From: Exiguobacterium sp. Leaf196
GTDB taxonomy: Bacteria; Bacillota; Bacilli; Exiguobacteriales; Exiguobacteriaceae
DNA length: 64,000 nt
Assembly: GCF_001423965.1 (NCBI RefSeq)
Contig: NZ_LMPV01000007.1
Coordinates: 62,001-126,000 of the forward strand
Reading direction: 5' to 3'
Under the pieces are notes generated by a model. The model was given only the letters and a program-made list of their open reading frames with translations, searched no databases and had not been told where the DNA came from. Below, in pieces: positions 18,346 through 28,965 of this stretch (positions within the stretch are counted from its first letter, which is position 1; the number at the start of each line of letters is the position of its first letter). Position numbers and translations under genes: made by a program.

Positions 18346-19893
18346 TTATTTCTTCAATACGATCGATTTACCAGTCATCTCTGCTGGTTGGTCCGCTCCG
18401 AGGAGATCAAGGACCGTTGGTGCGAGGTCAGCGAGTGCACCTGTGAGTGGTTCAAGGAGGTCAACGTCCTCGACCGTCACGATACATGGAACCGGTTCTG
18501 TCGTATGCGCCGTCATCTTACTGCCGTCTGCATTGAGGACTTTATCCGCGTTTCCGTGGTCAGCTGTGATGACTGCCGCGCCGCCTTTGCTGAGAATCAA
18601 GTCAACGACTTTCCCAAGACATTCATCGACTGCTTCGATCGCCTTTTTCGTCGGCTCGAGCATACCCGAGTGACCGACCATATCCGGGTTAGCGAAGTTG
18701 AGGATGATGGCGTCGTGTTTGTCCGAGTTGATTGCATCAACGAGCGCATCTGTGACTTCATAGACGCTCATCTCTGGTTTCAAGTCGTATGTCGCGACTT
18801 TTGGTGAAGGGATCAAGATCCGATCTTCCCCTTCGTATGGTTCTTCACGTTGTCCGTTGAAGAAGAACGTGACGTGCGGATACTTTTCCGTTTCCGCGAT
18901 GCGTAGCTGTTTGAGACCTTGTTTTGACAATGTCTCACCAAGCGTATTCTTGATGTCTTCAGGCGGGAAGACGATGTCCGTATCAAGCGCATCCGAGTAC
19001 TTCGTCATCGAGACGAGTAGCAGGTTCTTCGGTGCGTTATCCGGAAGTTCGAATCCGTCGAAGCCTTTTTTCTCTTTGTAGACTTTTGAAAGCTGAATCG
19101 CACGGTCAGGACGATAGTTGAAGAATACGATCGCATCGTTATCGTGGATCGGTGCGACTGGCGTACCGTCTTCCTGCACGACAACAGTTGGTTCGATGAA
19201 CTCATCCGTTACGTCTTGTTTGTACGAAGCTTCAACCATGCCGATTGGATCCTTCGTCGTTGGACCTTCACCGAACGTGATGGCGTCATAGACTTTCTTG
19301 ACGCGTTCCCAACGGTTATCGCGATCCATCGCATAGTAGCGACCAGAGATACTCGCGAATTGTCCAACATTCAATTCATCCATCTTCGCTTGCGCGTCAC
19401 GAAGGAAACCAGCGCCCGATTGTGGGTCGCAGTCACGACCGTCCGTGAAAGCATGGAGGTAGACTTTTTCGATTTCGTGAAGTTTCGCGAATTCGAGCAC
19501 GGCATACAAGTGGTTGATGTGACTGTGGATCCCACCGTCAGAGACCAAACCGAAGATATGAAGCGCTGAACCGTACTTCTTCACATGACCTGCCGCATCG
19601 TTCATCGCTTGACGCGAGAAGAACGAGCGATCCTTGACCGCGTTGTTGATTCGGGATAACGATTGATAGACGACGCGACCTGCACCGATGTTGAGGTGAC
19701 CCACTTCTGAGTTCCCCATTTGACCTTCAGGCAAACCGACGTATTCGCCTTTCGCATTCAACAACGTATGCGGGTATTGACCCCAGTAACGGTCGAAGTT
19801 CGGTTTGTTTGCCGCCGTAACGGCATTTCCGAACTCCTCGTCACGCATACCAAAACCATCAAGGATGATCAGTGCGACTGGACGTTTTTTCAT
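18346..19893 (-). CDS. gpmI: 2,3-bisphosphoglycerate-independent phosphoglycerate mutase
   Basis: A 515-residue Mn-dependent mutase of the alkaline-phosphatase superfamily. The N-terminal metal motif is [17 protein letters not shown], the phospho-acceptor Ser lies in [16 protein letters not shown] (about residue 62), and [11 protein letters not shown] and [11 protein letters not shown] carry further ligands. It abuts tpiA exactly (stop at 19894, start at 19893) and is followed by eno. Length is normal. Confidence 0.98.
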   Translation of the reverse strand: MKKRPVALIILDGFGMRDEEFGNAVTAANKPNFDRYWGQYPHTLLNAKGEYVGLPEGQMGNSEVGHLNIGAGRVVYQSLSRINNAVKDRSFFSRQAMNDAAGHVKKYGSALHIFGLVSDGGIHSHINHLYAVLEFAKLHEIEKVYLHAFTDGRDCDPQSGAGFLRDAQAKMDELNVGQFASISGRYYAMDRDNRWERVKKVYDAITFGEGPTTKDPIGMVEASYKQDVTDEFIEPTVVVQEDGTPVAPIHDNDAIVFFNYRPDRAIQLSKVYKEKKGFDGFELPDNAPKNLLLVSMTKYSDALDTDIVFPPEDIKNTLGETLSKQGLKQLRIAETEKYPHVTFFFNGQREEPYEGEDRILIPSPKVATYDLKPEMSVYEVTDALVDAINSDKHDAIILNFANPDMVGHSGMLEPTKKAIEAVDECLGKVVDLILSKGGAAVITADHGNADKVLNADGSKMTAHTTEPVPCIVTVEDVDLLEPLTGALADLAPTVLDLLGADQPAEMTGKSIVLKK

Positions 19894-20646
19894 TTAAATC
19901 GCCTCCAACAGTTTGAGGAACGATCCTGTCTCAAGACTTGCACCGCCGACGAGCGCGCCGTCGATGTCTGGTTGAGCCATATATTCTTTGATGTTTTCCG
20001 GTTTGACGCTACCACCATATTGGATGCGGACAGCTTCTGCTGCTTCAGCACCAAATTCAGCTGCAACGACGTCGCGGACGAATTTACAAGAATCTTGTGC
20101 ATCTTGTTCTGTTGCTGATTTACCTGTTCCGATTGCCCAGACAGGCTCGTAAGCGACGACGAGATTTTTCACTTGGTCGACAGTAAGACCTTTAAGGCTG
20201 TTTGCTGTCTGTTCGCGGATGACGTCTTCGAACTTGCCGCCTTCACGCTCTTCCAGTGTTTCACCTACACAAACGATTGGAACGAGACCGTGCTCGAACG
20301 CTTTTTTCGCTTTGCTGTTGATGAACGCATCTGTTTCACCGAAGTACTCACGACGCTCAGAGTGACCGAGGATGACGTATGTCACGTCGAGTTCTTTGAG
20401 CATGAGCGGGCTGATTTCACCAGTGAACGCACCGCTCTCTTTGTCGTACATGTTTTGAGCACCGATCTTAAGATCCGTACCAGCTGCTGCTTCTGTCAAG
20501 TGTGCCAAGAATACTGCTGGCGCACAGACGGCTGCGTCGACTGTCGTCGAAGCAGGTACAGCTCCTTTGACTTCCTCAACGAATGCGACTGCATCCTTGA
20601 GCGTCAGATTCATCTTCCAGTTACCTGCGATAATTGGTTTACGCAT
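19894..20646 (-). CDS. tpiA: Triosephosphate isomerase
   Basis: A 250-residue TIM barrel interconverting dihydroxyacetone phosphate and glyceraldehyde-3-phosphate. Visible catalytic residues: Lys in GNWKMN (8-13), His in [12 protein letters not shown] (about 94-105), Glu in the signature [14 protein letters not shown] (about 165-178). It follows pgk by 27 bases and directly abuts gpmI in the glycolytic operon. Confidence 0.98.
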   Translation of the reverse strand: MRKPIIAGNWKMNLTLKDAVAFVEEVKGAVPASTTVDAAVCAPAVFLAHLTEAAAGTDLKIGAQNMYDKESGAFTGEISPLMLKELDVTYVILGHSERREYFGETDAFINSKAKKAFEHGLVPIVCVGETLEEREGGKFEDVIREQTANSLKGLTVDQVKNLVVAYEPVWAIGTGKSATEQDAQDSCKFVRDVVAAEFGAEAAEAVRIQYGGSVKPENIKEYMAQPDIDGALVGGASLETGSFLKLLEAI

Positions 20647-20673
20647 TGAGAAACACTCCCTTGTGAACTTAGA

Positions 20674-21858
20674 TTACTTGTCGTTTAGCGCTTCGACACC
20701 AGGAAGAGCTTTCCCTTCCATGAATTCGAGACTTGCTCCACCACCTGTAGAAATGTGGCTCATTTTGTCAGCAAGACCGAATTTCTCTGCCGCAGCAGCT
20801 GAGTCGCCACCGCCGATGATTGAGTACGCATCGCTGTCCGCAAGAGCTTGCGCGACACCTTTTGTACCGTTTGCGTATTTATCGAGTTCGAATACGCCCA
20901 TCGGTCCGTTCCAGACGACGAGTTTCGAGTTCTTGATTGCCTCTGCATAGAGTTCAACCGTTTTTGGACCGATATCAAGTGACATGTGATCTGCTGGGAT
21001 CTCTGTGATGTCACGTGGTCCGACATATGTTTCTTCTCCGAATTCCTTCGTGATGACACAGTCGATTGGCATGAGGAACTTAACGCCTTTTTCTTCTGCT
21101 TTTTTCATGAATTCCTTCGCTTGGTCGATTTTATCGACCTCAAGAAGTGAAGTACCGACTTCGATACCACGAGCTGTGAGGAACGTGTACGATAAGCCGC
21201 CACCGATGATCAACGTATCGACGATGTCGAGTAAGTGATCGATGACACCGATTTTATCCGCTACTTTCGAACCACCGATGATTGCCGTGAACGGACGATC
21301 CGGGTTAGAAAGAGCTTTATCGAGAACTTGAAGTTCTTTTTCGATGAGAAGACCGGCAACTGCAGTGTCGACATGGTGTGCGATACCTTCTGTCGATGCG
21401 TGTGCACGGTGTGCTGCGCCGAACGCGTCGTTGACGAAGACGTCAGCGAGTTTCGCGAATCCTTTAGCGAGCTCTTCGTCATTTTTCGTTTCACCAGGGT
21501 AGAAGCGAACGTTCTCTAAGACGACGACATCGCCGTTTTCGAGTTTGCTGACTGCTTCTTCTGCAACTGGACCGTATGCTTCTTCAACGAGCTTGATGTC
21601 TTTACCAAGCAATTCGCTGAGGCGTGCTACGACAGGTGCAAGTGAGAACTCAGGGTTCTTTTCGCCTTTTGGACGACCCATGTGGCTAGCGAGAATGACT
21701 TTTGCTCCGCCGTCGATCAAGTGTTTGATCGTTGGGAGTGCAGCACGGATCCGTGTGTCATCCGTGATTTTACCGTCTTCCAACGGTACGTTGAAATCCA
21801 CGCGTGTAAATACGCGTTTTCCTTGTACATCGATGTCGCGAATCGATTTCTTATTCAT
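20674..21858 (-). CDS. pgk: Phosphoglycerate kinase
   Basis: A 394-residue enzyme making ATP from 1,3-bisphosphoglycerate. The signature [19 protein letters not shown] lies at about 18-36, and the nucleotide-binding [13 protein letters not shown] and [14 protein letters not shown] near the C-terminus. First gene after gapA; strong hairpins separate the two, so expression relative to gapA may be set by partial termination or mRNA processing. Confidence 0.98.
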   Translation of the reverse strand: MNKKSIRDIDVQGKRVFTRVDFNVPLEDGKITDDTRIRAALPTIKHLIDGGAKVILASHMGRPKGEKNPEFSLAPVVARLSELLGKDIKLVEEAYGPVAEEAVSKLENGDVVVLENVRFYPGETKNDEELAKGFAKLADVFVNDAFGAAHRAHASTEGIAHHVDTAVAGLLIEKELQVLDKALSNPDRPFTAIIGGSKVADKIGVIDHLLDIVDTLIIGGGLSYTFLTARGIEVGTSLLEVDKIDQAKEFMKKAEEKGVKFLMPIDCVITKEFGEETYVGPRDITEIPADHMSLDIGPKTVELYAEAIKNSKLVVWNGPMGVFELDKYANGTKGVAQALADSDAYSIIGGGDSAAAAEKFGLADKMSHISTGGGASLEFMEGKALPGVEALNDK

Positions 21859-21887
21859 ACATTCGTCCTCCGTCTCTTACGTATAGT

Positions 21888-21905
21888 GAGGGGCGAATGC
21901 CCCTC
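21888..21905. repeat. GC-rich hairpin in the gapA-pgk gap
   Basis: A 7-bp perfect stem GAGGGGC/GCCCCTC with a 4-base loop. On the plus strand it is followed by CCGCTTTTTT; on the sense (minus) strand it lies 29 bases before pgk and has no T-run, so it is more likely a processing or stability element. Confidence 0.5.
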
Positions 21906-21919
21906 CCGCTTTTTTCCGC

Positions 21920-21956
21920 AATAAGAGCGGAGACTGATATCGTTTCCGCTCTTATT
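21920..21956 (-). terminator. Intercistronic hairpin after gapA
   Basis: A perfect 12-bp inverted repeat AATAAGAGCGGA/TCCGCTCTTATT with a 13-base loop, 23 bases beyond the gapA stop. The minus-strand 3' side ends in TTATT then GCGG, so it is a poor terminator but a strong 3'-end stabiliser. It fits high gapA mRNA levels relative to the downstream genes. Confidence 0.5.
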
Positions 21957-21979
21957 CAATTGCTATTTAATTGCTCGAA

Positions 21980-23029
<1,050 letters not shown>

Positions 23030-23040
23030 TCAAAAGGGGG

Positions 23041-24069
23041 TTACCCTTTCAAAATCGAAGCTGCTGCGCCTTCATCCGTGATCAGGATGATGTCAGGCGA
23101 CTGTTTCACATAGGCATTGATCGCTTCTGCCTTCGAATGACCACCTGCGACGACGATGACGTGTTCGACTTGCTTCAAGTCAGCCAATTGGAGACCAACC
23201 GTCTTGACCCGGTGCACGATGTTCCCGTCTCGGTCGAAGTAATATCCGAATGCTTCCGCTACTGCCTGTTCATGTTCCAGTCGGGTCAGGAGATCCTCAG
23301 ACGCGCGACGACGTTTTGCCATCGTTTTCGCCTCACCAATTCCATGTACCACGATTGAAGCACCTTTAATCATTTGAAGCACATTTTTTATGCTCGGCTC
23401 TTCAATCATCTTGACGAACGTCTCTGTACTGACCATGTCGGGGATGTGAAGCAGATGATAATCACTTTGAGCGCGTGACGCCATCCGTGAGCATACTGTG
23501 TTCGCTTGTAGTTCGAGCGTTTCTCCCAGTCCTCCGCGTGCCGGAACGAACGTCATCGGACGGTGTTCCTTGTCTGGCGACATCATCGCCGCGACGGAAG
23601 CCATCGTCGTACCGCCTGTGACAGCAATCGTATTGTGATGGTCTGAAGAAAGCTCTCGTTTGAGTCGTGCGACGGTCGCCCGCCCCATGTCTCGTTGTAC
23701 CCAGAAGGTTTCATCGGAATCACCCGGTACGATGACGACGTCCCGTACTCCGAGTCTCTCTTTCAAAGCTTTCGCCATGTCCGAGATCCCAGCGAGTTCT
23801 CCCATGATGCTATGCATACTGCGAAGAACGTTTCGTCCTTCATCCGTCAAGGACATCCCTTGCGTTGCGACCTCTAGGAGATCTTGCTGCTTCAAGAAAT
23901 CGACTTCCCGCCGTAAGACGCGTTCCGTCAAGCCAAGGCTTGTCGCAAGCGTACGTCGTCCGATCGGTTGCATCAGTCGAACATAATGAAGGATGTCGTA
24001 GCGTGTCTGCATTTCTTCGATCAGATCAGGCACGATTCGTTTTTGGATCTGGACTAACTGCCGAATCAT
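23041..24069 (-). CDS. cggR: Central glycolytic genes regulator CggR
   Basis: A 342-residue repressor of the SorC/DeoR family that releases DNA when fructose-1,6-bisphosphate rises. The N-terminal winged helix includes RRTLATSLGLTERVLRREVDFLKQ (about 50-73 of the chosen start), and the effector domain has VIVPGDSD, VTGGTTMASVAAMM and VVAGGHSKAEAI. Start at the ATG of MIRQLVQIQ has GGAGAGGG upstream; the 35-codon extension covers the operator and is rejected. First gene of the glycolytic operon. Confidence 0.93.
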   Translation of the reverse strand: MIRQLVQIQKRIVPDLIEEMQTRYDILHYVRLMQPIGRRTLATSLGLTERVLRREVDFLKQQDLLEVATQGMSLTDEGRNVLRSMHSIMGELAGISDMAKALKERLGVRDVVIVPGDSDETFWVQRDMGRATVARLKRELSSDHHNTIAVTGGTTMASVAAMMSPDKEHRPMTFVPARGGLGETLELQANTVCSRMASRAQSDYHLLHIPDMVSTETFVKMIEEPSIKNVLQMIKGASIVVHGIGEAKTMAKRRRASEDLLTRLEHEQAVAEAFGYYFDRDGNIVHRVKTVGLQLADLKQVEHVIVVAGGHSKAEAINAYVKQSPDIILITDEGAAASILKG

Positions 24070-24095
24070 GTATTTCCCTCTCCTCTCAAGTAGCT

Positions 24096-24132
24096 GGACG
24101 CTTTTTGTCCCGCATGTCATAACGTGTCCCAC
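24096..24132 (-). promoter_or_regulatory. CggR operator
   Basis: Two imperfect direct repeats on the minus strand, GGGAC-N7-GAC and GGGAC-N7-GTC, 19 bases apart, between the promoter and cggR. The Bacillus operator, as I recall it, has the same half-sites at a 20-base period. Confidence 0.7.
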
Positions 24133-24145
24133 TTGGTACACCGTT

Positions 24146-24174
24146 ATCATAACAGTCCGTTTCTCGCCTTGCAA
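24146..24174 (-). promoter_or_regulatory. Promoter of the cggR-gapA operon
   Basis: TTGCAA (24169-24174), 17-base spacer, TATGAT (24146-24151) on the minus strand, with the operator immediately downstream. Confidence 0.75.
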
Positions 24175-24184
24175 GTCTCGTATC

Positions 24185-24445
24185 TCAAGTTTTTTGAAGT
24201 AAGCGTTTTCTTACTGTTTCCGTGTCAAATTTGCCATAACTCCAAATTTCTTCGTCATGCATGACGACCGGAATCTCGTATAAAAACCGTAGACTGAGCG
24301 CTTCATCCTGATCGATGTTGACTTCCTCGAACGTCCATTCCGGAAACTCATCGAGTACGAAGTCGAGTAAGATGGCGGCTTCTTCACATAGCGTACATCC
24401 CGGACGTGAATAGAGTGTTAAGTGTGTGTGTCGTTTTAATCCCAT
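24185..24445 (-). CDS. Glutaredoxin-like (DUF836-type) thioredoxin-fold protein
   Basis: An 86-residue protein with a thioredoxin-fold start LTLYSRPGCTLCEEA containing a CxxC redox pair (about residues 17 and 20) and a cis-Pro region YEIPVVMHDEE. This matches the glutaredoxin-like DUF836 family. It overlaps the end of rpoN by 10 bases, so the two are co-transcribed. Substrate unknown. Confidence 0.8.
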   Translation of the reverse strand: MGLKRHTHLTLYSRPGCTLCEEAAILLDFVLDEFPEWTFEEVNIDQDEALSLRFLYEIPVVMHDEEIWSYGKFDTETVRKRLLQKT

Positions 24446-25578
24446 TCTGATTGCGCCTTCCTTTGCTGCATCGTTTTCCGGGTCAAACCAAGTGCTGCCC
24501 GATATTTCGCAACCGTCCGTCGCGCGACTGTCAGACCGTCTGCTTGCAGACGATCCGTCAATTGCTGATCACTTAACGGACGGTCACTGTGCTGAATGTA
24601 TTCGGCGATCCGCCGTTTAATTAAAAAACTCGAATCTCCGGTTGTCGTCCGTGAGACGAACAAGTCTTCTAAAGCAACGAGACCATGAACCGTCTCGACA
24701 TACTTCGCAGCAATCGCTCGACCAATCGTTGACGGATGATGCCCCGTCGCCTCAGCGACTTGTTTTTTCGTCAGTGGCTCAAGATGCAGTTCTCCCTTGA
24801 ACCAGCGTTCTTGTCGCTCAAGCAAGACCGAGAGGATGGCATGCATCGTAACACGACGTCGTTCGTACGCGCGCAAAAAAGGCATTGCCTCTTTTAATCC
24901 GAGCCACTTCTGATCCATGTCGAGTGTCATCCAGTCGATCTGAAGTTTTCCATCTAACAGGTGAATCCGTGCTTCTGCCATGACCGGTCGTTCTTCTTTA
25001 GGAAGATCCGGTGTCCGGCTCAGCCGCGTCAATTGTTTTCGCAACCGTGCTCGATCCTGTTCACTGAACTGCGCGAACACCTGACTCGCCGGTTCATGTC
25101 GCAACCGATCCGTTAGTCCGATCAATTCCGCGTCGTCTAGCTCGATCGCCTGTAACCATTGACACTCGCGCTCCGAGCGGGCAGCGATGCCGACTGGTTC
25201 ACATTGTTGTAAGAGTGTCCGTGCTTCTGTAATCGTTGCAACATCGGTCGAGAAGGATGCAGCGAGCTGCTCGTCCGATGTCCGCAATAAACCGTCCGCT
25301 TCTAAATACACGATGAGTTGTTCCGCCATATATCCTATTTCCTGTCTGACTGATTCTAAACGTATTTGTGCAAGAAGCTCGTCTTCATAGGAAGCCAAAT
25401 GTCCTGCCATCTGCTCGACCTCTAGCGAAACCTGATTCGGGTAATGGCGGTGCAATCGTCGTTTTAACCGCCGCCATTCCTCCTCGAGTTCTGCCGCTGG
25501 TTGCTCAAGTACATGTAACTGATACTGTTGTGACGCCGATAACGTCATCTGTTGCGTTTGTTCCTGGCGTTGATCCAT
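24436..25578 (-). CDS. rpoN: RNA polymerase sigma-54 factor (SigL/RpoN)
   Basis: A 380-residue sigma-54, shorter than the roughly 430-480 usual in other phyla because the acidic region II is reduced. Region I is Gln-rich (MDQRQEQTQQMTLSASQQYQ). The core-binding domain spans the middle. A helix-turn-helix follows with HPSTIGRAIAAKYVETVHG (about 270-288), and the RpoN box ARRTVAKYR near the C-terminus recognises the -24 element. Its enhancer-binding activators are not in this window. The position next to cggR resembles that in Bacillus. Confidence 0.92.
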   Translation of the reverse strand: MDQRQEQTQQMTLSASQQYQLHVLEQPAAELEEEWRRLKRRLHRHYPNQVSLEVEQMAGHLASYEDELLAQIRLESVRQEIGYMAEQLIVYLEADGLLRTSDEQLAASFSTDVATITEARTLLQQCEPVGIAARSERECQWLQAIELDDAELIGLTDRLRHEPASQVFAQFSEQDRARLRKQLTRLSRTPDLPKEERPVMAEARIHLLDGKLQIDWMTLDMDQKWLGLKEAMPFLRAYERRRVTMHAILSVLLERQERWFKGELHLEPLTKKQVAEATGHHPSTIGRAIAAKYVETVHGLVALEDLFVSRTTTGDSSFLIKRRIAEYIQHSDRPLSDQQLTDRLQADGLTVARRTVAKYRAALGLTRKTMQQRKAQSEWD

Positions 25579-25680
25579 CGATTTCCCTCCCTCACTTCTT
25601 ATTATAGAAGAAACGTTTTAAAAAACATGCTCTGAACCCCTTTTTGAGTCGCTTGAGAAAAGAAAAGTCATGCTTCCCTA

Positions 25681-25709
25681 TTGCTTTTCTGAAAAAATGT
25701 CGCTATACT
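25681..25709 (+). promoter_or_regulatory. Promoter of tRNA-Arg
   Basis: TTGCTT, 17-base spacer, TATACT on the plus strand, 24 bases before the tRNA 5' end. Confidence 0.7.
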
Positions 25710-25732
25710 ATTAATTGTTCAGTACATCAGAT

Positions 25733-25808
25733 GCACCCGTAGCTCAGGGGATAGAGCACTGGTTTCCGGTACCAGGTGTCGGGAGTTCGAATCTCTCCGG
25801 GTGTACCA
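25733..25808 (+). tRNA. tRNA-Arg (anticodon CCG)
   Basis: A full 76-base cloverleaf with acceptor GCACCCG/CGGGTGT (one G-U), D arm GCTC/GAGC, anticodon stem CTGGT/ACCAG with loop TTCCGGT (anticodon CCG, codon CGG), T arm GGGAG-TTCGAAT-CTCTC, discriminator A and encoded CCA. It is a single-gene transcription unit with its own promoter and terminator. Confidence 0.95.
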
Positions 25809-25821
25809 TTTATTCAACTAC

Positions 25822-25853
25822 AAGGCAATGCCAGCAATGGCATTGCCTTTTTT
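25822..25853 (+). terminator. Terminator of tRNA-Arg
   Basis: A perfect 11-bp stem AAGGCAATGCC/GGCATTGCCTT with a 6-base loop and a T-run, 13 bases after the tRNA. Confidence 0.9.
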
Positions 25854-25915
25854 CTATACTGATATGTTTCGTTTGCCCTTGTAATGGAAAAATACCTAAA
25901 AGTCGCATCGTATCT

Positions 25916-25945
25916 TTTGACCAATATTGACCAAAGGATTATGAT
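25916..25945 (+). promoter_or_regulatory. clpP promoter overlapped by a CtsR box
   Basis: TTGACC (25917-25922), 17-base spacer, TATGAT (25940-25945). A CtsR heptad direct repeat (TTTGACC-AAT-ATTGACC, 25916-25932; GGTCAAT-ATT-GGTCAAA on the other strand) covers the -35 and much of the spacer, so CtsR would repress clpP except during heat or protein stress. Confidence 0.8.
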
Positions 25946-25996
25946 AAGGATAAGTCGAATAGGAAGCTACATACCAACTATAAGGAGGCAAAGACT

Positions 25997-26575
25997 ATGT
26001 TAATTCCAACAGTCATCGAACAAACAAACCGCGGGGAACGTGCTTACGATATCTACTCACGTTTGCTAAAAGACCGCATCATTCTTCTCGGGAGCGCGAT
26101 TGACGACAACGTCGCCAACTCAGTCGTTGCCCAACTTCTGTTCTTAGCAGCAGAAGATCCAGATAAAGAAATCTCGCTTTACATCAACAGCCCAGGTGGT
26201 TCGATCACTGCCGGTATGGCGATTTACGATACAATGAACTTCATCAAGCCACAAGTTTCAACAATTTGTATCGGTATGGCAGCATCGATGGGTGCGTTCT
26301 TGCTACAAGCAGGCGCAAAAGGAAAACGTTTCGCGTTACCAAACGCTGAAATCATGATCCACCAACCACTCGGTGGTACACAAGGTCAAGCATCGGATAT
26401 CAAAATCCATGCGGAGCGTATCATCAAAATGCGTGAGCACCTCAACAAAATCATGGCTGAAAACACAGGACAACCACTTGAAGTCATCGAACGCGATACA
26501 GAGCGTGACAACTTCATGTCAGCACAAGCTGCTGCTGATTACGGTCTCATCGACCGCGTCATGGAACGTGCATAA
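25997..26575 (+). CDS. clpP: ATP-dependent Clp protease proteolytic subunit ClpP
   Basis: A 192-residue serine protease that forms two heptameric rings and works with ClpX or ClpC. The nucleophile lies in [11 protein letters not shown] (Ser near 97), His in [12 protein letters not shown] (about 122), and Asp near 171 ([10 protein letters not shown] region). AAGGAGG precedes the ATG. It is also the main sink for tmRNA-tagged peptides, linking it to the ssrA-smpB locus. It is alone in its unit, with a CtsR-controlled promoter and a terminator. Confidence 0.98.
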   Translation: MLIPTVIEQTNRGERAYDIYSRLLKDRIILLGSAIDDNVANSVVAQLLFLAAEDPDKEISLYINSPGGSITAGMAIYDTMNFIKPQVSTICIGMAASMGAFLLQAGAKGKRFALPNAEIMIHQPLGGTQGQASDIKIHAERIIKMREHLNKIMAENTGQPLEVIERDTERDNFMSAQAAADYGLIDRVMERA

Positions 26576-26584
26576 GTCATCCAG

Positions 26585-26613
26585 AGTGTCTCCTTCGGGA
26601 GGCACTTTTTTTG
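26585..26613 (+). terminator. Terminator of clpP
   Basis: Stem AGTGTCTCC/GGAGGCACT with a TTCG tetraloop and T7, ten bases after the stop codon. Confidence 0.85.
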
Positions 26614-26654
26614 TATCCATAGAAAATCGAAGCCTTGTCGGTTATCGTTACATA

Positions 26655-26687
26655 CAAAAAACCTCCCGTTCCTTATAGAACGAGAGG
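26655..26687 (-). terminator. Terminator of the 26695 gene
   Basis: Minus-strand 10-bp stem CCTCTCGTTC/GAACGGGAGG with one G-U pair and T6. Confidence 0.8.
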
Positions 26688-26694
26688 GCGATGA

Positions 26695-26931
26695 TCAGTC
26701 GATCAAGTCTGTGATGTCTGAAACGATATCGTGGTTTTCACGAATCAGCGAGTAGATCGCGTTCGCATGTGGCGAAAGCTCTTCTTCTGCTTGTAATTGT
26801 TTCAGGAATAAAGATGTTGCGAACGCAACGAGTGTGCTTTTCGGTACACCGATTGATTTCGCTTTTTTTGTTAACACTTCATCAAACTTCGCATCGACTG
26901 TCAGCGAAATACGTTTCTTTTCGTTAGCCAT
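26695..26931 (-). CDS. Small ribbon-helix-helix-like protein (78 aa)
   Basis: The N-terminus (KKRISLTVDAKFDEVLTKKAKSIGVPKS) has a short beta strand followed by two helices, like CopG/Arc-type DNA-binding proteins. The rest is helical and acidic. No toxin gene lies beside it, so it is not an obvious antitoxin. It has its own terminator. A transcriptional regulator role is an inference from the fold only. Confidence 0.65.
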   Translation of the reverse strand: MANEKKRISLTVDAKFDEVLTKKAKSIGVPKSTLVAFATSLFLKQLQAEEELSPHANAIYSLIRENHDIVSDITDLID

Positions 26932-27013
26932 TTCAAAAACTCCTTAATTCGAACATTTAGTTGCATCGACTATATATTATAGTAGACTATGGTTCATCCC
27001 GCAAGCGACCCTC

Positions 27014-27970
27014 TTATATGGCGCCTGTCATCGACTCGCCATTTCGTACTTTTTCAGCGATTTGATCAATCTTCCGCAACCGGTGATTGATCCCTGATTT
27101 TGAGATGGAGCCGCTTTCGACCATCTCTCCGAGCTCTTGTAACGTGACGTCTTGATGTGTCACACGCAAGATCGCGATCTCCTTCAATTTATCCGGTAAG
27201 ACATCGAGTCCGACCGTCCGCTCGAGGAACTTGATGTTCTCGACTTGGCGTAATGCCGCACCAACCGTCTTGTTGAGGTTCGCCGTCTCACAGTTGACGA
27301 GACGGTTGACCGAGTTACGCATATCTTTTAAGATCCGGACGTCCTCGAACCGCAGCATCGATTGTGTCGCATCAACGAGCTTGAGGAAATCGGAAATTTT
27401 CTCGCTCTCCTTGATGTAGAGGATGTGTCCCTTTTTCCGTTCGATCGCTTTCGCGTTCAAATCAAAGACGTTCGATAGACCACGGAGCGCCGCATTATGT
27501 TCTTCATATAAGCTGAAGATCTCCAAGTGATACGACGACGTCGCCGGATTGTTGAGCGAACCTCCGGCGAGGAACGCCCCTCGTAAATACGCACGCGCTT
27601 TTCGTTCATCGTTTAAGATCGTGTCACTGATGGAACGAATCATCGTGAATCCTTCTCCTAAAATCCCGAGGTCTTGCAAAATCTTATCCGCCTGTTGTTT
27701 GACGCGGACGATGTAGACATTATTCTTTTTCAGACGCATTTTCTTCCGAACGAGCAGATCGAGATGGACACCGTATGCTTTTTTCAAAAGCGAATAGATC
27801 CGACGGGCAATCGAGGCATTCTCGGTCGAGATATCGAGTGTCAGACCACGTCCGAGACCGAACGAGATCGCACCGTTCATCCGGGCGAGCGCCGCGAGTT
27901 CCGCCTTCATCTCGTGATCAGTAATCGGAATCTGCGTTAATTCTTTTTTGACTTCTGAGGCAAAGCTCAT
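27014..27970 (-). CDS. whiA: WhiA, DNA-binding regulator with LAGLIDADG-like fold
   Basis: A 318-residue protein with an N-terminal WhiA domain ([14 protein letters not shown] start, then a degenerate homing-endonuclease fold including [15 protein letters not shown]) and a C-terminal helix-turn-helix ([26 protein letters not shown]). In Firmicutes it affects cell division and chromosome segregation rather than cutting DNA. Its start overlaps the glmR stop (ATGA). It is the last gene of rapZ-glmR-whiA. Confidence 0.95.
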   Translation of the reverse strand: MSFASEVKKELTQIPITDHEMKAELAALARMNGAISFGLGRGLTLDISTENASIARRIYSLLKKAYGVHLDLLVRKKMRLKKNNVYIVRVKQQADKILQDLGILGEGFTMIRSISDTILNDERKARAYLRGAFLAGGSLNNPATSSYHLEIFSLYEEHNAALRGLSNVFDLNAKAIERKKGHILYIKESEKISDFLKLVDATQSMLRFEDVRILKDMRNSVNRLVNCETANLNKTVGAALRQVENIKFLERTVGLDVLPDKLKEIAILRVTHQDVTLQELGEMVESGSISKSGINHRLRKIDQIAEKVRNGESMTGAI

Positions 27971-28965
27971 GTCAGCTCCTCCTTTCCTTCGAGTTGACGC
28001 ATCCGTCGAATCGACAACACTTTTCGCATGACGAGGCTTGCGACAGCATCTGAGTCATGACGGATGAAGTGATGATTGTAATCGACGATATCGTCTGCTA
28101 GCACTTCAACGCCTGCTAACTCGAATTGTTTTTCATTATAGGTGACGATGTCAGCGTGATCCTTTTGGTATTTCTTCAGGTAACTCGCATCGATCGATTC
28201 GTTGTTGACGATGATTGTATCGACGACGCCTTGTCCGAGGAAGCGTTCGAGTGCCGCTAAATGTTCATTGGCTGTGAACGCTGTCGTCTCACCGGGTTGC
28301 GTCATGACGTTACAGATATAGACGACCGGAGCTAGCGATTGCTGGATTGCTTCCCGGATTTCGTCGATCAGAACGTTCGGGATGATACTCGTATAGAGAC
28401 TGCCCGGACCAAGGACGATGACATCGGCATCAAGAATCGCCTGAATCGCTTCCGGTACTGGACGGACATCTTGTTCTTCAAGGAAAATCCGTTCAATCTT
28501 CTTACCGACCTTCGGAATCAACGACTCGCCTTTAACGATCGTTCCGTCCTCGAACTCGGCACAGAGCGTGATCGTCCGTTCCGTCGCCGGATAGACTTTT
28601 CCTTCCGCGTTCAACAGTTGCCCCATGACACCGATCGCTTCAACGAACGAACCGTTACAAAGTTGGGTTGCTGCCGTCAACATCAGATTTCCGAGTGAAT
28701 GACCATGCAGTCCTTCCCCGGTCTCGAACCGGTACTGCATGATCCGGTCCATCAATGTCTCTGACTTCGATAAGGAGACGATGACGTTTCGGATATCGCC
28801 CGGCGGCAACATATTGAATTCCGTCCGCAAACGACCAGAACTGCCCCCGTCATCAGCAACGGTGACGATGGCTGTGATGTCGAGCGGGTAATGCTTCAGT
28901 CCACGAAGAAGCGTCGAGAGTCCTGTTCCGCCACCGACAGCGACGACTTTACGTTCCCATTTCAT
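27967..28965 (-). CDS. glmR: GlmR (YvcK), UDP-sugar-binding regulator of wall precursor supply
   Basis: A 332-residue protein of the YvcK/CofD-like family. [14 protein letters not shown] near the N-terminus, [10 protein letters not shown] and GPGSLYTSI form the nucleotide-sugar site. In Bacillus it binds UDP-GlcNAc and stimulates GlmS, and is needed for growth on gluconeogenic carbon. The ATG at 28963-28965 shares one base with the rapZ stop and has GGGGGAG upstream; the preceding GTG is less likely. Confidence 0.94.
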   Translation of the reverse strand: MKWERKVVAVGGGTGLSTLLRGLKHYPLDITAIVTVADDGGSSGRLRTEFNMLPPGDIRNVIVSLSKSETLMDRIMQYRFETGEGLHGHSLGNLMLTAATQLCNGSFVEAIGVMGQLLNAEGKVYPATERTITLCAEFEDGTIVKGESLIPKVGKKIERIFLEEQDVRPVPEAIQAILDADVIVLGPGSLYTSIIPNVLIDEIREAIQQSLAPVVYICNVMTQPGETTAFTANEHLAALERFLGQGVVDTIIVNNESIDASYLKKYQKDHADIVTYNEKQFELAGVEVLADDIVDYNHHFIRHDSDAVASLVMRKVLSIRRMRQLEGKEELT

